NCBI RefSeq assembly: GCF_002973525.1
Contig: NZ_PVEN01000024.1
Span: forward strand, 1-64,000
Source of the DNA: Paraburkholderia sp. BL21I4N1
Lineage (GTDB): Bacteria > Pseudomonadota > Gammaproteobacteria > Burkholderiales > Burkholderiaceae
DNA length: 64,000 bases
Reading direction: 5' to 3'
The notes under the pieces were generated by a model. The model ran no database searches, was not told where the DNA came from, and worked only from the letters and a program-made list of their open reading frames with translations. Each line of letters starts with the position of its first letter. Position 1 is the first letter of the stretch. Below, piece by piece: positions 54,957 through 62,070 of the stretch. Both the position numbers and the translations under genes were made by a program.

Positions 54957-55271
54957 TCAAGCGTCTTTCAACCAGGGCATTTCCACCGGCGACACCACGA
55001 GCTGTCGGAGTTCGCGCTTCAGTTCGAAGATAAACCCCACCAGGATCATTGAGTCGGCGTAGGGGATGGGAAAGACAAGCGGATTTTCCGCTGCGCGCAA
55101 GGGGTGTGCGGGCGTGTCCGCTGTCGTCGCGGCGTTCGCGCGGACGCTCTCCAATTCGTCGACCATTGCCTGCCCGCTTACTTTGAGGACGCGGCTACGC
55201 AGGTCGCTGAACGGTTCGATACGCGCCCCGTCTTCGTGGTACTCGGGCACTTCATAGATGAACCAGGACAT
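54957..55271 (-). CDS. Hypothetical small protein
   Basis: A 104-residue soluble protein beginning MSWFIYEVPEYHEDGARIEPF, with a middle part rich in alanine and FPIPYADSMILVGFIFELKREL near the end. It has no signal peptide. AGGAGCAGCAC lies before the ATG and is a good ribosome site. I do not recognise a family. It is convergent with the GntR gene and divergent from the dihydroxyphthalate-decarboxylase remnant. Confidence 0.55.
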   Translation of the reverse strand: MSWFIYEVPEYHEDGARIEPFSDLRSRVLKVSGQAMVDELESVRANAATTADTPAHPLRAAENPLVFPIPYADSMILVGFIFELKRELRQLVVSPVEMPWLKDA

Positions 55272-55335
55272 GTGCTGCTCCTAAGAAAAGACCGTTATTC
55301 TAGCAGTGGGCAATTCGATGCCACGGTAAGGTAAG

Positions 55336-55611
55336 AAGGTCGGCGTACGCGCGTATTCGGTCACGACCGGCGTGTGGAATCTTCAGGTGCTGATCGATGA
55401 GTTCGGTCTGGATTTGTCGAAGGTGACCTGGGTGGTCGATGACGAAGAACACGTCACGCAACGCACGTTGCCGGAAAACGTGATCTACGCACCGCAAGGT
55501 AGCTCGCTCGCGGAAATGATGGTGTCGAGGATTTATCCGATGCACGGCACGATCGTGGTGAAGGATTCGGTGCTGGCTGAACATCCGTCGATCGCGAAGT
55601 CGCGTTGCTAG
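55336..55611 (+). pseudogene. 4,5-dihydroxyphthalate decarboxylase-like gene fragment
   Basis: A frame without start begins KVGVRAYSVTTGVWNLQVL and goes on DLSKVTWVVDDEEHV, APQGSSLAEMM, then jumps to IYPMHGTIVVKDSVLAEHPS and TAG. The text is that of the substrate-binding-like fold of 4,5-dihydroxyphthalate decarboxylase proteins (about 330 residues). The N-terminal third and a middle piece between SLAEMM and IYPMHG are lost. It is dead and lies beside the RiPP locus. Confidence 0.75.
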
Positions 55612-55729
55612 CCGCTATGTTCGCTCGCAACTCGGAGAAACTTGATATACGGCGCAACGGATAATGCCCGCAGGGAAGCGGTGACCGTGGCAAAGCGATG
55701 TCGCCATCTTCATCGCATCATTTATCTGG

Positions 55730-56845
55730 TTACCCTTGCTTGCGAACCAGGCTCACCTGCGAGACGCCCAATAGCCCAGTGAGACGGACATCCGCCTTGC
55801 GCTGATGTGGATCTACCACCAGGTTGCTGTCACGCACGATGTCGAGCATCGCTTCGGCCAACGGCATCACCATATGCCTCCCCCAGCAACGCTCGGAGAC
55901 GTGGCCAAAGGGAAAATAGCCTGGGTGGTCGTCAGGGTCAAGCTGGTCCCAGCGTTCGGGCCGGAAAGCATTGGGCTCATCCCAAAGTCCGGGATCGCGA
56001 TGACTCAGCAACGGCAGCAGCAGGATGTCGTCGCCCGGCTTGATCCGGTCGTCGAGCACAGAGTACTCGGGCGACGCATTGCGCAGGATGTTCCACGACG
56101 GTGGCAGCAGCCGCAGTGCTTCGCACAGGATATTACGATTGGACGTGTGATCGTCGAATGGCGAGCCCAGCCAAAGCGCGTTGGCGACCAACGTGGAAAT
56201 GGTGAAACAGATCGGGGCGGCGGTCCGCCGGTACAGGCCCATCGCATAACGGCGTTCATCATAGCTTGGAGCGGCGGCAGAAAGAGCGGCGAGGAAGGAG
56301 GCGCCTTCTCGCAATTTCAAAGGGCGTGCCGCGCCCATGGCGATAGTGGCCCAGGTGAGCATGGGCGTCAGCTCCAATATGCGATTCATCAGAAAGCGCA
56401 GGCGATGCGGATCGTCGCCGAGCAGCATGTCGCGCAGAAACAGATGCCCGACATGCGGCCAAGGGCCGGAAAAGTCAATGTTCGCGCGAATGGGACGTTT
56501 CAGGGCTGCGCGGACGTCGCGGCCGATCGCCTGCATCTGCTGCAAGGCCTGCGCACGCACAATCGACCGGCCCTGCAGCGGCTTGAATGTCGGGCGCTCG
56601 CTTTCAGTGGCTGGCCTTGCGCTGAGAATTCTATGACTCATATCGGCTCCGGCAACGCCGATGGTATTGGAATCCAGCCGGAATAACTCCTCGCCGAGAT
56701 GATCGTGTATTAGCGCGTGAAGCCTGGGCGCAAACACGGTCGACCGCGTTTGCCGGCCGGTGGTGGCCAACGGGGCGAGCGGGTGCATAGGCAGAGAACC
56801 ACGCCCGGTGCATTGATTAGCTTCACTGGACGCGGTTCGGTTCAT
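55730..56845 (-). CDS. Cytochrome P450, candidate atropopeptide-crosslinking enzyme
   Basis: A 371-residue soluble P450. The heme ligand is Cys320 in FGHVSERCWGRHMVMPLAEAM, ExxR is Glu242-Arg245 in EALRLLP, and PERW is at 296-299. The I-helix region TAAPICFTISTLVANALW lacks the usual acid-alcohol pair (AGxDT or AGxET), which suggests chemistry other than routine hydroxylation. It starts 42 bases after the gene for a peptide ending AWYIWY on the same strand, with AGAGAG before the ATG. In tryptorubin biosynthesis a single P450 joins aromatic side chains of this hexapeptide by C-C and C-N bonds; this enzyme is the candidate for the same task. No redox partner or protease is adjacent. Confidence 0.88.
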   Translation of the reverse strand: MNRTASSEANQCTGRGSLPMHPLAPLATTGRQTRSTVFAPRLHALIHDHLGEELFRLDSNTIGVAGADMSHRILSARPATESERPTFKPLQGRSIVRAQALQQMQAIGRDVRAALKRPIRANIDFSGPWPHVGHLFLRDMLLGDDPHRLRFLMNRILELTPMLTWATIAMGAARPLKLREGASFLAALSAAAPSYDERRYAMGLYRRTAAPICFTISTLVANALWLGSPFDDHTSNRNILCEALRLLPPSWNILRNASPEYSVLDDRIKPGDDILLLPLLSHRDPGLWDEPNAFRPERWDQLDPDDHPGYFPFGHVSERCWGRHMVMPLAEAMLDIVRDSNLVVDPHQRKADVRLTGLLGVSQVSLVRKQG

Positions 56846-56887
56846 CAGTTATCTCTCTTCAAACACAAAAGACGACGGCTCAAATCA

Positions 56888-56968
56888 TTAATACCAGATG
56901 TACCAGGCGTAAGCCTTGAGGCTCTTCTTGAACGTGAGCTTGTCTTTCAGCGAGAAAAGAATTTTCAT
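56888..56968 (-). CDS. Atropopeptide (tryptorubin-like) RiPP precursor peptide
   Basis: A 26-codon gene with ATG at 56968 and TAA at 56890-56888. The product is a lysine-rich leader (residues 1-20: MKILFSLKDKLTFKKSLKAY) followed by the C-terminal core A21-W-Y-I-W-Y26, with no follower. AWYIWY is the amino-acid sequence of tryptorubin A, a fused polycyclic peptide made by one P450 in Streptomyces. AAGGG lies 7 bases before the ATG. The open frame reaches upstream to 57148, but the extra part has no ribosome site. The P450 gene follows after 42 bases, forming a two-gene operon. The identity of the core is seen directly; production of a modified product is inferred. Confidence 0.88.
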   Translation of the reverse strand: MKILFSLKDKLTFKKSLKAYAWYIWY

Positions 56969-56993
56969 AAGACGCCCTTTCGTTATCGATGAA

Positions 56994-57010
56994 CCGTCTT
57001 GATGAGACGG
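56994..57010 (-). other. Small hairpin in the precursor leader RNA
   Basis: CCGTCT and AGACGG form a 6-bp inverted repeat around TGATG, about 25 bases before the precursor start codon. It could stabilise the 5' leader or tune initiation. Confidence 0.45.
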
Positions 57011-57057
57011 CATGTGAGAGTGGGAGCATGCGTAAGGAATAAAGTCCCAACTGCATG

Positions 57058-57089
57058 CGGCACATACATATTGAAATATGTATGTGCCG
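57058..57089. promoter_or_regulatory. 32-bp hairpin/palindrome at the precursor promoter
   Basis: Two perfect 14-base arms (57058-57071 and 57076-57089; core CACATACATAT and complement) flank TGAA. It begins at the base after the -10 box on the minus strand and covers the expected transcription start. It may be a repressor operator or a 5' RNA hairpin. It is the strongest inverted repeat in this part of the window. Confidence 0.7.
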
Positions 57090-57117
57090 ATATTAAAGTA
57101 CTTTTCGTGCGAATCAA
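57090..57117 (-). promoter_or_regulatory. Sigma70-like promoter of the precursor-P450 operon
   Basis: On the minus strand TTGATT (57117-57112), 16 bases, TAATAT (57095-57090). Both boxes are near consensus. The start codon of the precursor is about 120 bases downstream. Confidence 0.6.
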
Positions 57118-57467
57118 TGCCGGGCATTGCCAACCTATCTATAAGCATAGGGTGTTGAATAGAGAGCCGTTAACACGCAGGCATCTGTGCTAAGGAATGT
57201 CACGAAATGGGAAGCCCTGTGATTGCCCGCGTTTCGCCGTAGCTCCGCCGTGATGAATGCGTACGGTGCATGTGAGACATCATTCAACATAGCCGACATG
57301 CTTGTTAGTAAAACATTGGAAAGAGAGCGAGCAATTCCGACCAGCTTGTTCGCGGCCTTTTCGCTCGACCCGATTCGCCGCGGCGGAGTCGTGGCGCTTG
57401 TAGAATGGGGTGCGGAAAGTCGCGAGGCGCAGTGCCTCGTCGCCAAGCGGCCGGTTTCGGAGAACCC
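57118..57467. other. Gene-free region between precursor promoter and isomerase gene
   Basis: AT-rich near the promoter and GC-rich towards the isomerase. Open frames here on either strand have no ribosome site or family features. It must contain the promoter of the gene at 57468. Confidence 0.5.
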
Positions 57468-58082
57468 ATGACAAGCCCCGATCTCAAAACGCGCTCTTCC
57501 ATGCAGTTCTGGTTCGATTTCGGCAGCACGTACAGCTACCTGAGCATGATGCGGATCGAAGCGTTGGCGCAGCAAAGTGACGTCGCTATCGAATGGCGTC
57601 CTTTTCTGCTGGGCGCGATCTTCAAGTCGTTCGGTTGGGAAAGCTCGCCGTTCGTGTTGCAGAAGGAAAAGGGGGCTTACGTATGGCGCGATATGACTCG
57701 TCAGTGCGAGAAATACGGCCTGCCCTGGACTCAGCCCAGCGAATTTCCCCGCCGGGCACTTCTTCCTCTGCGCGTTGCGCTGGTTGGTGCGCGGCAGCAT
57801 TGGAGCGGGGCGTTCTGCAAACGGATGATGCAGATGAACTTCGTCGATGACAGGAACATCGACGATCCGGACGTGGTCGCACGAGCACTGAGCGAGCTTG
57901 ATTTGCCGGCGGAAGAGATCGTCGCCGCTGCGCTATCCGATCAAAACAAGCGCGATATGCGCGCACAAACGAACGAGGCGGTACGCCGCGGTATTTTCGG
58001 CGCGCCTACGTTCTTTGTCGGTGAAGAAATGTTCTGGGGCAACGATCGTTTAGAAGACGCGATAGCGCTAGCCGCTCGATGA
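57468..58082 (+). CDS. 2-hydroxychromene-2-carboxylate isomerase/DsbA-like thioredoxin-fold protein
   Basis: A 204-residue protein of the GST-kappa/HCCA isomerase family. MQFWFDFGSTYSYLSMMRIEAL opens the thioredoxin fold, where a serine replaces the redox cysteines, and RGIFGAPTFFVGEEMFWGNDRL is the typical closing part with the cis-proline. HCCA isomerases use glutathione in naphthalene breakdown, but many members have other roles. GGAG lies 5 bases before the ATG. It is next to the RiPP locus but points away from it. Confidence 0.87.
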   Translation: MTSPDLKTRSSMQFWFDFGSTYSYLSMMRIEALAQQSDVAIEWRPFLLGAIFKSFGWESSPFVLQKEKGAYVWRDMTRQCEKYGLPWTQPSEFPRRALLPLRVALVGARQHWSGAFCKRMMQMNFVDDRNIDDPDVVARALSELDLPAEEIVAAALSDQNKRDMRAQTNEAVRRGIFGAPTFFVGEEMFWGNDRLEDAIALAAR

Positions 58083-58090
58083 CGGCACGC

Positions 58091-58969
58091 TCACTTTTGC
58101 GAATCAGTACGCGCTTCAAGCGCTCGGACCACCGCGATCATGTCGTCCTTGTCGTATCCCAATGCATGGGTTTCGGCGAACAGCGAATAGCACACGTCGA
58201 GTAATGGCGATGCCACGTTGGCTGCTCTCGCGGCTTCGGCAATCAGCCGATTGTTCTTCAGAACGTCGGTGATCGACGCTTGAACCGCGAAGTCGCGAGC
58301 CACCAGCTTGAGCGATTTGACACGGGAGATGCTGCTGGCCATCTGCCCCGCATCGACCACCGCGCGGAATTGCTGCATATCCAGACCATGATGATCGGCA
58401 AAGTGAGCCGCCTCGGCGAGCCCGGTCATGGAGGTAATCAGAAAGATATTGACCGCCAGCTTCATCAGCAAGGCATTCGGCACGGGTCCACAGACAAAGG
58501 TCTCGCGACAGACGGGTTTAAGCAGCGCGCGGACTGCTTCGATCGCGCTGGTATCGCCGGCCAGCATCGCCACGAGTTCTCCCGCTTCCGCAGGTTTTCT
58601 CGAACCGGAGACCGGTGCTTCGACATAGAAGCCGCCGGCGGCGCGAATGTCGGCTTCGAGCGCGCGCGAGTACTCGGGCGAGGTCGTTCCCATATGCAAA
58701 ATGGTGTGCTCAGCGACGTTGGCCTCGAATTCCGGTGTGCCGCGGCCAAGTACCGAGTCGATGGCGTCGCCGTGCGCGAGCATCAGAATGACGACCGACG
58801 TTCGCCTGAACACGTCGGCAGGGCTCGCCGCCACCGTTGCGCCCAAGGCGCGCAGCGGTTCGATGCTGTCGGGCGACCGATTCCAGACGGTGAGCGGCGT
58901 GCCCGCCCGGATCAGATTGAGCGCCATCGGCTGCCCCATGACACCGATACCGATAAAACCCAGATCCAT
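58091..58969 (-). CDS. NAD(P)-dependent 3-hydroxyisobutyrate dehydrogenase family protein
   Basis: A 292-residue beta-hydroxyacid dehydrogenase. MDLGFIGIGVMGQPMALNL is the nucleotide site, EAPVSGSRKPAEAGELVAMLAG the substrate loop, and LLMKLAVNIFLITSMTGLAEA carries the catalytic lysine. The ATG at 58969 follows GGAG by 6 bases. Members reduce tartronate semialdehyde, succinic semialdehyde or similar. It converges on the isomerase gene with 8 bases between. Confidence 0.88.
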   Translation of the reverse strand: MDLGFIGIGVMGQPMALNLIRAGTPLTVWNRSPDSIEPLRALGATVAASPADVFRRTSVVILMLAHGDAIDSVLGRGTPEFEANVAEHTILHMGTTSPEYSRALEADIRAAGGFYVEAPVSGSRKPAEAGELVAMLAGDTSAIEAVRALLKPVCRETFVCGPVPNALLMKLAVNIFLITSMTGLAEAAHFADHHGLDMQQFRAVVDAGQMASSISRVKSLKLVARDFAVQASITDVLKNNRLIAEAARAANVASPLLDVCYSLFAETHALGYDKDDMIAVVRALEARTDSQK

Positions 58970-59314
58970 GCTCATCTCCATGGCCGGTCCGCAACCGGGT
59001 TCGGCGTGCGAGATCACGCGGCGCTTATCCGAACGATGATGTCAGTTTCCGCACGCCGCGACAAAGGAGAAAATTTTGACGACAGGTGAGTCGCGCTCAC
59101 CTCATTGTCTGCATGCAAGTTCTGCCGCGGACGGCACTATCGCCGTCGCTTCGCATTCGTTTGATGTGGATAGCTAGATCGATGACATCGCTATCGGCTA
59201 TCCTTACTGCCGCATTGGACCGGGCGAGATCGAGATGTTCTCGCAGAGGTTGTTCCGGGGTTCCGGCCACTGCAAGACACCGACAACAACATACCGCGAG
59301 TATCTGGACCGACC
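58970..59314. other. Gene-free divergent region
   Basis: Between the hydroxyacid dehydrogenase and the lipoprotein gene. I see no convincing gene, repeat or RNA in it; it should hold both promoters. Confidence 0.5.
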
Positions 59315-59785
59315 ATGCTACGCCCCATCCTCCCGAGTTCCCGGCACGCGCTCGCCTGCTTCACGCTGGCTGCGATGGCTGGCGGGCTCACCGCTTGCAG
59401 CGACGGCATGTCGGATACCGACATCGCCTTCGTGACCGCCGGCACGCCGGCTCCATTCCAGTCAATTCGAATGTATGGCGCCGTGCCTGAGAATATGGCC
59501 CCGGGCCTCGGCAATACGCATGCCACCGGCCGGCTGCGCCAGGCGTGCCAGGCCATCATTCGCGCGGAAGGCCGGGACGTGCGGGAGACGGTGATTCTCG
59601 AAGACGAGCCGGGCGAGTCGTTCGATCTCGACGCCACCCGTACTGCCGACGGCTGGACCGTGACCTCCGACGGGCTCCGCCCGCCGAGCGTCGATCCCGT
59701 TGGTTTTCGCACGCGCTTCACCACCTGCGTGAACGCGATCCGCGACAAATACGCGGCCGAGCCGGAAAAGGCGCCGTTCAAATAA
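59315..59785 (+). CDS. Putative lipoprotein
   Basis: A 156-residue exported protein. A basic N-terminus and hydrophobic stretch lead to the lipobox LTAC at about residues 25-28, so it should be anchored to a membrane by Cys28. The mature part has two further cysteines (QACQAI and TTCVNAI) that could form a disulfide. No known domain is recognised. It stands alone. Confidence 0.65.
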   Translation: MLRPILPSSRHALACFTLAAMAGGLTACSDGMSDTDIAFVTAGTPAPFQSIRMYGAVPENMAPGLGNTHATGRLRQACQAIIRAEGRDVRETVILEDEPGESFDLDATRTADGWTVTSDGLRPPSVDPVGFRTRFTTCVNAIRDKYAAEPEKAPFK

Positions 59786-59925
59786 GCTCAACGGACAGCA
59801 GAATCTGCTGTCCGGCTGCTCGCGCGCGAAACCAGCTGCCGCTGGAGCCCTTTACTTCGGCTACCCCTGCTGCCACGAGTCAATACACTGTGAGTTCATT
59901 CTGTGAACCCAAAAGAGGACCTGGC

Positions 59926-60651
59926 ATGAATCTCACCGACTTCAATACGCTGACGTTCGACTGTTACGGAACGTTGATCGATTGGGAAACCGGCATTTTC
60001 GAGGGGCTGCGGCCGCTTCTGGAACGCGTCGAGCAACCGCTGACGCGCGATCAGGTGCTGGAGGCCCACGCGCGGCATGAATCGTCGCAACAGAAGTACA
60101 CGCCGGCCCGACGCTATCGGGACCTGCTGCCGATCGTCTACAAACGGCTCGCCGAGGAATGGCAGGTGCCGTTCACGCTCGCCGATTGCGTCGCGTATGG
60201 CCAGTCGGTGCAAAACTGGCCGGCGTTCGACGATTCGGCTGCTGCGTTGCAGTATCTGAAGAAGTACTACAAGCTCGTGATTCTGTCGAATGTGGACAAC
60301 GAGAGCTTCGCGCATAGCAACGCAAAGTTGCAGGTTGAGTTCGACGCGATCTTCACCGCCGAAGACGTGGGTTCGTACAAGCCGTCGCCGCGCAATTTCG
60401 ATTACATGCTGGAGAAGCTCGGCGAGCGCGGCATCGCGAAAGACAAGATTCTGCACACGGCCGAAAGCCTGTTCCACGATCACAAGCCGGCGAACGGATT
60501 CGGTCTCGCGTCGTGCTGGATTTATCGCCGTCACGGGCAAGAAGGGTTTGGCGCCACCATGAACCCGGGCTTGCAGCCGAAGGTGGACTTCCGTTTCGAC
60601 AGCATGGCCGATCTGGTCAAGGCGCATCAGGACGCTTTGCTGCAGAAGTAA
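59926..60651 (+). CDS. Haloacid dehalogenase type II (HAD superfamily), first copy
   Basis: A 241-residue HAD hydrolase. Motif I is TFDCYGTLIDWE with nucleophile Asp11 or nearby, motif II is LSNVDNESF, and KPSPRNFDYM carries the motif III lysine. Length and motifs fit the L-2-haloacid dehalogenase group, although many members are phosphatases. AGAGGA precedes the ATG at 59926. It is about two-thirds identical by eye to the next gene, so a tandem duplication is evident. Confidence 0.88.
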   Translation: MNLTDFNTLTFDCYGTLIDWETGIFEGLRPLLERVEQPLTRDQVLEAHARHESSQQKYTPARRYRDLLPIVYKRLAEEWQVPFTLADCVAYGQSVQNWPAFDDSAAALQYLKKYYKLVILSNVDNESFAHSNAKLQVEFDAIFTAEDVGSYKPSPRNFDYMLEKLGERGIAKDKILHTAESLFHDHKPANGFGLASCWIYRRHGQEGFGATMNPGLQPKVDFRFDSMADLVKAHQDALLQK

Positions 60652-60677
60652 TGGCAACCACTCTTGAGGAGGCTGCG

Positions 60678-61403
60678 ATGCGACTCACGGACTTCAAGGC
60701 GCTTACCTTCGATTGCTACGGCACGCTGATCGACTGGGAGCGCGGCATCACGACCGCGCTCACGCCGTTGGTGGAACGCGCGGACAAGCCGTTGACGCGC
60801 GACGACGTGCTCGAAGCGCACGCGCGTCACGAATCGCAGCAGCAGCGCTATACGCCGGACATGCCGTATAGCGATCTGCTGGCCGTTGTGTTCAGACGCC
60901 TGGCGGAAGAATGGGGCGTTCACCCCTTGGCACACGAAGCCGCGGCTTACGGGCAGTCGGTGAAACAATGGCCCGCGTTTCCCGACTCCGCGAGCACGCT
61001 GCAATACCTGAAGAAGTACTTCAAGCTGGTGGTCTTGTCGAATGTCGACAACGAGAGTTTCGCGCACAGCAACGCGAAGTTGCAGGTCGATTTCGACGCC
61101 GTCATCTCCGCCGAAGACGTAGGGTCGTATAAACCGTCGCGGCGCAATTTCGACTACATGCTCGATTTGCTGCCGTCGCTCGGTGTGCGCAAGGACGAGG
61201 TGCTGCATGTCGCGGACAGCCACTTCCACGATCTTCAACCATGCAGCGAACTCGGACTCCGATCCTGCTGGATCTACCGCCGCTTCGAACAGCGCGGCTT
61301 TGGCGCGACCGTGCGCACGACGGGCGAACCCGCGTCCGAGTTCAAGATGACGAGCATGGCGCAACTGGTGAAAGCGCACCATGAAGCACTCAGCAAAGGG
61401 TGA
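60678..61403 (+). CDS. Haloacid dehalogenase type II (HAD superfamily), second copy
   Basis: A 241-residue paralogue of the preceding protein with the same motifs, TFDCYGTLIDWE, LSNVDNESFAHSNAKLQ and KPSRRNFDYM. It differs mainly in the cap domain and the end (HFHDLQPCSELGL). GAGGAGG lies 6 bases before the ATG at 60678. The 26-base gap indicates co-transcription. The kept equal length suggests both copies are functional, perhaps with different substrates. Confidence 0.88.
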   Translation: MRLTDFKALTFDCYGTLIDWERGITTALTPLVERADKPLTRDDVLEAHARHESQQQRYTPDMPYSDLLAVVFRRLAEEWGVHPLAHEAAAYGQSVKQWPAFPDSASTLQYLKKYFKLVVLSNVDNESFAHSNAKLQVDFDAVISAEDVGSYKPSRRNFDYMLDLLPSLGVRKDEVLHVADSHFHDLQPCSELGLRSCWIYRRFEQRGFGATVRTTGEPASEFKMTSMAQLVKAHHEALSKG

Positions 61404-61447
61404 ACGGATCACGCAGCCAGCAGCATCAGCCGACGCGAGAGCACGAC

Positions 61448-61942
61448 ATGAGCATTCGACAAAAACTGGACAGGATCGACATCAGGATCCTGGCGGAGCT
61501 GCAGAAGAACGGCAACATCACGAACGCGAATCTGGCGAATGCGGTGGGACTGTCGCCGAGTCCGTGTCTTCAGCGTGTCAAGCGGCTCGAGGCGTCAGGT
61601 GTGATCTCGGGCTACGGCGCGCATATCAACCTGTCGAAATTGACGAGTACGGTGACCGTTTTCACCGAAGTCATGCTGAAGGACCATCGTCGTGAAGACT
61701 TCATCCGGTTCGAAGCGAACGTGCATGGAATCGACGAGATCACCGAATGCCATCTGGTCAGCGGCGGCTACGACTATCTGCTCAAGTTCCTGGTGGGCGA
61801 CATCGGCCACTACCAGGAAGTCGTCGAGAAGCTGCTGGATCTGAACCTCGGCATCGAAAAGTATTTCAGCTATATCGTCATTCGTTCGCCGTTCGTCAAG
61901 CATGCCGCACCGCTTGAACGGTTGCTGTCGGACGAGGCATGA
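61448..61942 (+). CDS. Lrp/AsnC family transcriptional regulator
   Basis: A 164-residue regulator. The DNA-binding part has LDRIDIRILAELQKNG and NLANAVGLSPSPCLQRVKRLE, and the RAM domain has VSGGYDYLLKFLVGD. The ATG at 61448 gives the normal length. It follows the dehalogenase paralogues by 44 bases on the same strand and could sense an amino acid or one of their products. Confidence 0.9.
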   Translation: MSIRQKLDRIDIRILAELQKNGNITNANLANAVGLSPSPCLQRVKRLEASGVISGYGAHINLSKLTSTVTVFTEVMLKDHRREDFIRFEANVHGIDEITECHLVSGGYDYLLKFLVGDIGHYQEVVEKLLDLNLGIEKYFSYIVIRSPFVKHAAPLERLLSDEA

Positions 61943-62070
61943 GAGATGAGACATGAGGCCGGGCACGTGCGATAGCGCGATTCCTCGACCGTTGAGCGTC
62001 AGAGCCAGGATACACATCGGGTGACGCTTTGCGCGCGTGCCAATGCCGCCCCAATGGCGCAACGAATGTC

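Noticed and set aside
56888..57148. An 86-residue reading frame as the precursor gene
   Set aside because: The upstream part crosses the promoter and the 32-bp hairpin and has no ribosome site; the ATG at 56968 has one and gives a normal leader length.
57223..57471. An 82-residue plus-strand frame before the isomerase gene
   Set aside because: No ribosome site or family features, and it overlaps the expected promoter of the isomerase gene.
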